A DNA stretch of 11,524 nucleotides from PCC-10605 sp964409355 (GTDB taxonomy: Bacteria > Cyanobacteriota > Cyanobacteriia > Cyanobacteriales > Cyanobacteriaceae): NCBI GenBank assembly GCA_964409355.1, contig CAYPDC010000123.1, positions 1 through 11,524 of the forward strand, given 5' to 3'. A program made the position numbers and the translations under genes. The notes under the pieces were generated by a model. That model saw nothing but the letters and a program-made list of their open reading frames with translations, was not told where the DNA came from and did not search any database. Shown in pieces: positions 1 through 7,000 of this stretch. Within the stretch, counting starts at the first letter, position 1. Each line of letters starts with the position of its first letter.

Positions 1-55
1 GGCTGTTCAGAATCCCCCACTATAGCCCGTAGGGTTTAGTGGGGGAGTATGTCAA
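1..55 (+). mobile_element. Probable right end of an IS200/IS605-type element (TnpB guide-RNA 3' hairpin)
   Basis: Bases 13-21 (TCCCCCACT) pair perfectly with 38-46 (AGTGGGGGA). Inside, CCC (26-28) pairs with GGG (32-34), giving one long hairpin followed by GTATGTCAA ending at 55. A G-rich hairpin closed by TCAA matches the right ends of IS200/IS605 and IS1341-type elements, where this region also forms the 3' part of the TnpB-associated guide RNA. Frame 1 is open from base 1 to a TAG at 37-39 and would end ...SESPTIARRV, which could be the C-terminus of TnpB overlapping the RNA, as is usual in these elements. The rest of the element would lie off the left edge, so this is inferred from the end structure alone. 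No T-tract follows, which argues against a plain terminator. Confidence 0.45.
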
Positions 56-419
56 CAATTCAATGGGATATGAGTAATTGTTGCAATCATCACAAAGTTG
101 GATAAAGGGGTTTAAGCCCACCTCAGTTCGATGCAAGAATGTTTGATAAGGGTAGGTTTCAGGTTGCAGGTTTTAGGTGTAATTTTCAGAAGATTATATA
201 ATTCGATCAAAGAATTGAAGATAAAAAAATCAATTAAGATATATTTTTTGTCAATTCTTTAACCTAATACCTAACACCGCGACACCTTTACAACACCAAA
301 AATTTTATCTCGAACTCAGGTAAGCCCCTTGTTGCCCCTTGGCTTGACTCAAACCCTTAACTGTTGTCGTGTCACCTACCTTCACCTAGATCGAGTGTAT
401 CCTTCGAGAGTATGAGATC
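56..419. other. Gene-free region with AT-rich hairpin and degenerate repeats
   Basis: I see no credible coding frame here. It holds a 10-bp perfect inverted repeat (209-218 with 251-260) around an A-run and T-run, and two clusters of a degenerate AGGTT/TTAGGT word: direct at about 154-180 and as its complement at about 260-278 (ACCTAATACCTAACACC). Such degenerate words are common intergenic filler in cyanobacterial genomes. The region lies between the IS-like end and the 3' end of ndhN, so any ndhN terminator would be here, but none is obvious. Confidence 0.5.
209..260. repeat. AT-rich inverted repeat
   Basis: AAAGAATTGA at 209-218 is perfectly complementary to TCAATTCTTT at 251-260, with an A-run (222-228) and a T-run (244-249) inside that extend the stem after a small bulge. 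It could fold in RNA of either strand. No T-tract follows the stem on the plus strand, so a terminator role is uncertain; a small decayed mobile repeat is equally possible. Confidence 0.4.
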
Positions 420-890
420 CTAGCTTACTGCCTCGGATAAAGATTGCCAACGGAAGAAGCGATCGCCCCCTAATTCTAAGACTACCTTAATTTTTGGTTC
501 TTGCTTGGTTAAATCGATTAAATACTGTTTTTCCTGACGAGAAAGCACGAATCCTTCCATAATCCACAAAACTAAGCCTTTGGCTTTAGCCGGTAAATTC
601 TCCAGTTGATAACCTGCTATGGGTGGTATAAAATAAGTCGGACCCACTGCACCTTCCTGCCCGATATTCTTCTTGCCTAAATGAGCAGGGCGCACTCCAT
701 GCACATCCATTAAATAGGCACTTAAATCCCCTAATCCTCTAGCGGTAAGGTTAAAGGTTTGATAACCAGATGTTCTTAGTCGGCGTTGATAACGTCCTTC
801 AAACCCCCCCTCTAAAGGGGCATATACTGCAACCGCACCAGTTTTTTCCAAATCTTTAATAAAGGCTTTTCCTGTAGTTAACAATGGCAT
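420..890 (-). CDS. ndhN: NAD(P)H-quinone oxidoreductase subunit N (NdhN)
   Basis: This 156-residue protein is subunit N of the cyanobacterial NDH-1 complex, which works in the thylakoid membrane in respiration, photosystem I cyclic electron flow and, in some forms, CO2 uptake. NdhN is one of the subunits specific to oxygenic phototrophs and sits in the hydrophilic arm; it has no catalytic centre of its own. I recognise it from its overall sequence: the start MPLLTTGKAFIKDLE, the conserved GGFEGRYQRRLR stretch (about residues 28-39), the LGDLSAYL segment and the IPPIAGY segment. Length is normal for the family and there are no membrane segments. The start is supported by an AGGA (complement of 898-901) about seven bases upstream. 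It lies 187 bases downstream of cdsA on the same strand, so it could be read from its own promoter or with cdsA. Its 3' part carries an exact HIP1 octamer at 459-466. Confidence 0.95.
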   Translation of the reverse strand: MPLLTTGKAFIKDLEKTGAVAVYAPLEGGFEGRYQRRLRTSGYQTFNLTARGLGDLSAYLMDVHGVRPAHLGKKNIGQEGAVGPTYFIPPIAGYQLENLPAKAKGLVLWIMEGFVLSRQEKQYLIDLTKQEPKIKVVLELGGDRFFRWQSLSEAVS

Positions 891-1077
891 AATTTATTCC
901 TATTTTGAATGTAAAAATATTTAATTCGGTAAAAATACATTCGAGTATTCAATTCTTAGGTTATATTATCACTTTTCTTTCTTTGCGTTTTTTTTATCAA
1001 ACGTTTAACTAAAAATTCTTTCCCTCGTGGTTTTCCCCTATCTTCAGTCAGACAATTAATCAGCAAACTAGCTTAAC
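891..1077 (-). other. Intergenic gap between cdsA and ndhN
   Basis: This AT-rich spacer contains the ndhN ribosome-binding site at its left edge. Reading on the minus strand there is a GATAATAT stretch (complement of about 963-972) that could serve as a -10 box, but I see no matching -35 element and no clear terminator for cdsA. Whether ndhN is cotranscribed with cdsA cannot be decided from sequence alone. Confidence 0.3.
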
Positions 1078-1986
1078 TTAAAATGAAAAAGTAGGAGAAA
1101 ATAAGGGTAATAACAGGGTGACAAAATAGTAAACTAGAGGAGCAGTAAAGACATAACTATCGGTGCGATCGAGAATTCCGCCGTGGCCCGGAATCAACTC
1201 CCCAGAGTCTTTCACCCCTGCATCTCTTTTCATCATCGACTCCATTAAATCTCCTAATAAACTCACCACTCCAATTAATAAACCTAACAGAGAACCTGTG
1301 ATAATCCAAGCATCCCAGCGTAAAAACCATGCTCCTGTTAAACCCACTAGAATACTGCCTAAAATACCTGACAATGAACCTTCGACAGTTTTTTTCGGAC
1401 TAATATTAGATAGCTTCGTTTTACCAAAATTTTTGCCAATTAAATAAGCACCTATATCCGCCGCCCAAATACAAGCCATAGCAATAAATGTAATTTTTAA
1501 AGCATCAGGAAAAGTGCCAATGTCAAAGGGATGGGCGGGGAAATAGCCATCTAAGGGCAAATTATGAATATTGGGAATAGACTGGGCATAAGCCACATTT
1601 TGATCTAAGCTAACCCGTAAACGAATCCAATAACTGGGCAAATATCCAGCATAAAATAAACCAAGAATGGAGGTAGAAATATCGGCAATAGTCGCCAATT
1701 TCGGTTGGAATAGCAGATAAAAACAAATTAACGCCCCTGCTAGCGCAAAAGTGGCATCTGTCAAACTAGGGATATAGGTAGCGGTGATTAATAATAACTG
1801 AGAAACCACCAAAGTTGTTTTCGCCGCCGGTTCGATTCCTTTGGCTTTCACTAGACGGAAATACTCTAATTGTGCTAGAAAGACAATTATTCCGAAAGAA
1901 ATGGAAAAATATAAACCCCCAAGAATAATCATAACCAAAGCAAGGGCGATCGCAACTATTGTACTAATAGTTCTGACATAAGGCAT
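1078..1986 (-). CDS. cdsA: Phosphatidate cytidylyltransferase (CDP-diacylglycerol synthase)
   Basis: CdsA makes CDP-diacylglycerol and pyrophosphate from CTP and phosphatidic acid. In cyanobacteria this supplies phosphatidylglycerol, a lipid needed by the photosystems. The 302-residue protein is a multispanning membrane protein, with hydrophobic stretches at about residues 7-38, 57-75, 77-93, 105-120, 162-183, 204-222, 227-246 and 277-296. The family signature is complete at residues 250-276: S-x-x-K-R, then K-D (259-260), PGHGG (266-270) and DRTD (273-276). Upstream of it are WAADIGAY (174-181), SPKKTVEG (196-203) and the GD pair at 245-246, all typical active-site elements. Length is normal and nothing is missing. 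The hydrophilic loop at about 125-160 is somewhat long. The start codon gives the expected hydrophobic N-terminus; I see no strong Shine-Dalgarno. An exact HIP1 octamer lies in the 5' part (1946-1953). Confidence 0.97.
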   Translation of the reverse strand: MPYVRTISTIVAIALALVMIILGGLYFSISFGIIVFLAQLEYFRLVKAKGIEPAAKTTLVVSQLLLITATYIPSLTDATFALAGALICFYLLFQPKLATIADISTSILGLFYAGYLPSYWIRLRVSLDQNVAYAQSIPNIHNLPLDGYFPAHPFDIGTFPDALKITFIAMACIWAADIGAYLIGKNFGKTKLSNISPKKTVEGSLSGILGSILVGLTGAWFLRWDAWIITGSLLGLLIGVVSLLGDLMESMMKRDAGVKDSGELIPGHGGILDRTDSYVFTAPLVYYFVTLLLPLFSPTFSF

Positions 1987-2062
1987 ATCTTAACAATTGA
2001 CAACATATTTGGAACTAATCTCCCATTGTAACTTAAAATTTAAGATTAGTTAGACTTTGTAG

Positions 2063-2089
2063 GTTGGGTTAGCGATAGCGTAACCCAAC
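2063..2089. repeat. Cyanobacterial palindromic repeat (GTTGGGTTA...TAACCCAAC)
   Basis: GTTGGGTTA (2063-2071) is perfectly complementary to TAACCCAAC (2081-2089). The inner GCGATAGCG adds two further pairs with one bulged G, leaving a GATA loop. This sequence is, from general knowledge, one of the widely dispersed palindromic repeats in cyanobacterial intergenic DNA and is not specific to the neighbouring genes. It lies in the gap between the divergent cdsA and methyltransferase genes. Confidence 0.6.
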
Positions 2090-2163
2090 ACGGGAAAAAT
2101 TACATATATTTTACCCACCAATAGACATCGACAAAATTTGTTGAAATAAGGGTTAAAGCCCTG

Positions 2164-2197
2164 TAGGGGCATAATATCATAATATATTATACCCCTA
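2164..2197. repeat. Long hairpin just upstream of the methyltransferase gene
   Basis: Bases 2164-2177 (TAGGGGCATAATAT) pair with 2184-2197 (ATATTATACCCCTA) over 14 positions with a single C/A mismatch and a six-base loop. It ends seven bases before a TATAAT at 2204-2209 and 31 bases before the start codon at 2229. This position would let it act as an operator over the -35 region or as a 5' structure. It could equally be a dispersed intergenic repeat, since GGGG...CCCC palindromes with AT-rich centres are common in these genomes. Confidence 0.45.
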
Positions 2198-2203
2198 GGA
2201 GCC

Positions 2204-2209
2204 TATAAT
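2204..2209 (+). promoter_or_regulatory. Candidate -10 box for the methyltransferase gene
   Basis: A perfect TATAAT lies 20 bases upstream of the ATG at 2229. No recognisable -35 element sits 16-18 bases upstream; that position is occupied by the hairpin at 2164-2197. A transcript from here would have a leader of only about a dozen bases, and no Shine-Dalgarno is visible before the ATG, which would suit leader-poor initiation. Confidence 0.3.
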
Positions 2210-2228
2210 TAATAGATATAAAAAAGAT

Positions 2229-4058
2229 ATGGTAAATAACTTTGATCAAATTACACAATTATTACATCAAAGTACCATCGGAAAACACCTTCCGCAGAAT
2301 CTTTATGTCCATATTTCGGCGTTAAAATTCCTAGACATATTAATACAAGAATACGAACTAGAAGCCAGAAAAATCATTAATGATATTGACGATTTTACCC
2401 TCGTTAAATTTAGTTTAAATGAACCGAAAATATCTTATTTATTCTATCCTGAATTTGACAGTAATCCTCATCCACCTTTAGTTAAAAGTATCGTTGTTAA
2501 TTTAACAGATTTAAGCACAAAAAATATTGAATATAATCAAAGTAATAATCCTCCTATTTTACATCGAAAAGAAACCTTTTTAAACGAAGACTATCCCCAT
2601 TATCAAACATTTTCCTATTTGACCCAATTAGAAGATAAACTAGGACTATTAGATAATTCTCGTTACATAGGCACCCAGAAACAATGGCAACAATTATTAA
2701 TAGATAATTCTATCAATTTTCAAGATCATTACTTAACTTGTGATTTAAAAAATAACCCAGAAGAATTTATTAAAATAAAGCGTCATAGAGCCGCAATGGT
2801 AAGGAATAGACTTTCTCGCCCTGTTAGATTAGTTTTAGAAGCGGAATTATTTGAACCTGAAATGAGCTTTTTTGACTATGGTTGTGGGCATGGCTTAGAT
2901 GTGGAAATAATGAAAGAAAAAGGATTTATTAGTGATGGGTGGGATCCTTTTTATCAACCTCATAATCCCTTAAAAAAAGCGGATATAGTCAACTTAGGAT
3001 ATATCATTAACGTGATAGAAAATGTCACCGAAAGACGAGAAGCATTATTGAAAGCATGGTCACTAACTCAAGAAATATTGATTGTTTCCGCCCAAGTATT
3101 AATCGACGATCGCACCTCTGGATATATGATTTATGGGGATGGTATTGTCACTGAAAGAAATACATTTCAAAAATATTATGAACAGGAAGAATTAAAGAAT
3201 TATATCGAACAAGTGTTAACAGAAGAAGCAATTCCCATCGGTTTAGGAGTATTTTTAGTATTTAGAAATGCAGAAAAAGCCAATAATTTTCGGGTTTCCA
3301 GATTTCATTCAAGGGTAAAAGCGCCCCGTATTTTAACACCAGTGAAAAAATTTGCTGACTATGAAGAATTGCTCAAACCATTAATGAATTTTTATAGTGA
3401 AAGAGGAAGATTACCGCAAAAAGGAGAGTTACCCCAAGAAGCAGAAATAAAAGCCGAATTTCGGACTTATAGACAAGCATTTAAAGTAATTTTGCAGGTA
3501 ACAGATGAGAGAGAATGGGAACAAATTGAAGATAAAAGAAGACAGGATATTTTACTATATTTAGCCTTAAGTCACTTTGAAAAAAGACCAACTTTAAGAC
3601 AATTATCTCCCATATTAAAAAATGATATAAAAACCTTATTTGGTAGTTATCAAGGAGCTTGTTTTCTAGCAGATGAAATGCTAATAACATTAGGCAATTT
3701 AGAAATAATCAGAAAAATTTGTCGAGAAATGGAATTTGGTAAACTGTTTGAAAAAAGTTATTTAGTGCATATTGATACCTTAGAAGATTTACCAACTTTA
3801 TTGAGATTATATGAAGGTTGTGCTAGTCGAACTATTGGCAGAATGGAATCAGCAAACTTAATCAGATTTCACCTTAATATTCCTAGTATAAGTTATTTAT
3901 ATGTGCCGAATTTTGACACAGAAAAAGAGCCTATGTTATCCTCAACAATGACGATTGATTTGCAAGATTTAAGAGTCAAATATCGCAATTATAAGAATGA
4001 ACCAAATCCCCCTATTATCAAAGATAAAGAAAAATTTAGAATCAAGAATCAAGAATAA
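2229..4058 (+). CDS. Putative SAM methyltransferase of the DNA-phosphorothioation-associated family
   Basis: This 609-residue protein contains a class I methyltransferase core at about residues 190-350. The SAM-binding motif I is DYGCGHG (216-222), followed by GWDPFY about 20 residues later and by VNLGYIINVIEN, the strand/helix typical of motif IV. It resembles the family named DNA phosphorothioation-associated putative methyltransferase, seen in genomes with dnd genes; its substrate is not established to my knowledge. A mostly helical region follows (about 365-500). Residues 22-118 and 507-604 are diverged copies of one domain, with matching landmarks: VHI, ISYL(F/Y) with P and FD (ISYLFYPEFD against ISYLYVPNFD), DL, and a final NPPI. 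The duplicate thus brackets the catalytic part. The gene is AT-rich with no exact HIP1 site. No dnd, pbe, ssp or restriction gene is in the window. The assignment rests on my memory of the family; the methyltransferase fold itself is clear. Confidence 0.82.
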   Translation: MVNNFDQITQLLHQSTIGKHLPQNLYVHISALKFLDILIQEYELEARKIINDIDDFTLVKFSLNEPKISYLFYPEFDSNPHPPLVKSIVVNLTDLSTKNIEYNQSNNPPILHRKETFLNEDYPHYQTFSYLTQLEDKLGLLDNSRYIGTQKQWQQLLIDNSINFQDHYLTCDLKNNPEEFIKIKRHRAAMVRNRLSRPVRLVLEAELFEPEMSFFDYGCGHGLDVEIMKEKGFISDGWDPFYQPHNPLKKADIVNLGYIINVIENVTERREALLKAWSLTQEILIVSAQVLIDDRTSGYMIYGDGIVTERNTFQKYYEQEELKNYIEQVLTEEAIPIGLGVFLVFRNAEKANNFRVSRFHSRVKAPRILTPVKKFADYEELLKPLMNFYSERGRLPQKGELPQEAEIKAEFRTYRQAFKVILQVTDEREWEQIEDKRRQDILLYLALSHFEKRPTLRQLSPILKNDIKTLFGSYQGACFLADEMLITLGNLEIIRKICREMEFGKLFEKSYLVHIDTLEDLPTLLRLYEGCASRTIGRMESANLIRFHLNIPSISYLYVPNFDTEKEPMLSSTMTIDLQDLRVKYRNYKNEPNPPIIKDKEKFRIKNQE

Positions 4059-4096
4059 AAAATGGTTAATTAATCATTACTGATTCCCCATTTTTT
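4057..4096. terminator. Possible bidirectional terminator between convergent genes
   Basis: AAAAAATGG (4057-4065) pairs with CCATTTTTT (4088-4096) around a 22-base loop, between the stop codons of two converging genes. It overlaps the last codons of the minus-strand sensor gene. An A-run and T-run at opposite ends suit termination in both directions, but the stem has only two G-C pairs and the loop is long, so this is a weak call. Confidence 0.3.
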
Positions 4097-7000
4097 GATT
4101 AAAGTATCTGCTTCCATCCCATTCACTGGGCGCGAATATAAATATCCTTGCCCATAATTACAGTTAATTTTCTTTAAAATTTCCTCTTGAATTTCCGTTT
4201 CAATGCCTTCGGCGACTACCTCTAAAGAAAGATTATGGGCTAAATTGACGATCGCCTCTACAATAGGACTAGATACATTTTCAGATGTCAACGGTTGAAT
4301 GAAAATGCGATCGATTTTTAGGGTGTTAAAAGGTAAATTATGAAGATAGCTTAAAGAAGAATAACCCGTGCCGAAATCGTCTAAAGATATTTTTAAATGA
4401 CGAGCTTGTATTTGTTTTAGCACTCCTTGAGCATACTCAAAATTATCCATTAACAGACTTTCTGTTATTTCTATTTTTAAAAGATTAGGATTAATGCCTG
4501 TATTTTCTAAGATGCGATCGATTTCATTGACAAAATTAGGGTTTAATAACTGTTTGCTAGAAACATTAACAGCAACAGATAAACATAAATTAGGATAACT
4601 TTTTTCCCATTTTTTAATTTGTTTTACTGCTTGAGCTAAAATCCAATTTCCTAAAGGCACAATCAATCCTGTTTCTTCCGCAATGGGAATAAATTCCACA
4701 GGGGAAACAAATCCTAATGTGGGACTATGCCAACGAATTAAAGCCTCAAATCCTGCAATAATTCCTGTTTTTAAATTGATAATTGGTTGATAAAATAACT
4801 CCAATTCTTGATTCTCTAATGCCTTAACTAATGCTGATTCTAAACTTAATTTTTTCAATAATTCAGTGTGCATCGAAGTACTAAATATTTGATAACAATT
4901 GCCTCCTCTTTCTTTTGCATAATACATAGCAATATCTGCATCTCTAATCATTTCTTCTGGATTTTTACATCCCAAAGAGCTTAAAGTTATACCTATACTG
5001 ACAGAAGCAGAAACTTCCTGACTTTGCAGCGTAGTAGTAAGGCAACAAGTTTGTCTAATACGTTCAACAATATTATAAACTTCTTTCTCTAAAGTTATAT
5101 CAGGTAATAAGACAATAAATTCATCACTACTAATTCTAGCAACTGTATCCTTTTCTGTAACACAGCCAACAATTTTATCCGCAATTAATCTTAATAAATC
5201 GTCACCTATTTTATGTCCTAAAGTATCATTAACTTTCTTAAATTTATCTAAATCAATGAGTAAAATTGCACATAACTTTTCTTTATCCCGTTGGCGAATA
5301 TTTAAAAATTGTTTGAGTCTATCTAACAGTAAAAATCGATTAGGTAAGCCCGTTAGTTTATCATAAAAAGCATCATAAAATATCCGTTGTTCCATTACTT
5401 TGAGTTCAGATATATCAACTATCTGCTGAATAAATTGAATTATTTTATCTTTATTATTTCTTAAAACAGTAATGCTAACTATGGTATGAACAATTGAACC
5501 ATTACTAGCCAAAAATCTTCTTTCTTCACTATACTGATCTAAATTATCTGTAATTATTTTATGTTTAAAAAAGGATGACTTTTCTTGATCATCCGGATGG
5601 TAAAAATTCTGTTCATTTTGATTTAACAAATATTGAGCAGGATATTTTAATAATTCACACAAAGAATGATTGACTTGGATAATTTTACCATCAAAATCGG
5701 TAATAATCATACCAATAGGGGCAAGTTCAAAGATTAATCGAAACTCTTGCTCACTTTTTTCTAAGGCTTTTTTCGTGATTGTTCGATTCGTAATATCTGT
5801 TAAAATTCCATCTATTCTCAACTTTTTCCCTCTTTCATCATAAACAATATTGGCTCGATCGTGCACATATTTTTCTGTCCCATTTTCTAAAATAATGCCA
5901 TATTCAATATCATGGGATTTTACCTCATCTCCTAACAAAGAAATATTAAATAAATTAGCATAATATTCCTGTACTTTTTGCTTATGTTGAGGATTAACTA
6001 AGTCTAGCCAATAAGTTCTTCTCGCAAAAATTTGTTTAAAGGATACTTGAAATAATCTTTCTGCGGCTTGGTTAATATAAGTTAATTGTAGTGTTTGAGG
6101 ATGTATTGACCAAATAACATCATCCAAAGAGTAGAGTATATCATATAATCTCTCTTGACTTTCTTGTAGTGCAATGCTAATTTGTTCTTTTTCTAATTCC
6201 ACTTGTTGAGAAATAATAATTCTCGTGATAGTTTGGGAAATAGACTCAATTAAGTTGCCCGAATAATTAAAATCAATCTTATTTTGATTGAGAGAAAAAA
6301 AATGTAAAACTCCATAAATTTGATTCTCCATAAAAATAGGGATTCCTAAGTAAAAAATAATATTTCGCTTTTCTAATTTTTGGAGTAATAATTTATCTGT
6401 TATAAGTTTACTTGTATTAATAACAGTTTTTTCCCTGGTTATTTTTTCTGATAAATAATAGATTAATTCATTTTCTTGATGATATGTGGTGTCACCTAAA
6501 AAACGGTTATAGGCTGAAATAATATTGATTTGATTCCCCAATATTTCCGCAATTATAGCAATGTCTAAATCTAAAATATTTGTGATTTCTTGTAAGTAAT
6601 GTTCAATAATGTCATATAGTTTTTTTCCTTGAATATAATTAAGTTGATTAACTAAGTCTAACTGTTGATTTAGGGTTTGTATTTCTTCTATTTTTTTAGC
6701 TAGGTTTTGTTCGGTTAAATATTTTTCACTAATGTCATTTTGAATGCCAATAAAATGGGTGACACAACCCTGTTGATCATACACGGGGGAAATGTAAACC
6801 TCATTCCAAAATAACTCTCCATTTTTACGATAGTTTCTCAGAATTACTTTTTTACTTTCTTGATTTCTGATTGCCTCTCTAAATATTTCTATCCTCTCTT
6901 GGTAAATATCATCTCTTTGCAAAAAACGACAATTTTTGCCAATTATTTCTTCTTGAGAATAACCTGTTATTTGTTCAAAACCTTTATTAACATAAATAAT

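Noticed and set aside
1163..1447. Open frame on the plus strand opposite cdsA
   Set aside because: It lies entirely antisense to a confidently identified gene and its translation has no recognisable domain or conserved pattern.
3481..3690. Minus-strand open frame inside the methyltransferase gene
   Set aside because: Antisense shadow of an AT-rich coding region; no motif and no ribosome-binding site worth noting.
6203..6640. Bilin-binding (cyanobacteriochrome) GAF domain in the sensor
   Set aside because: The GAF region has no cysteine and no conserved histidine context for bilin attachment, so a phytochrome-like light input is not supported.
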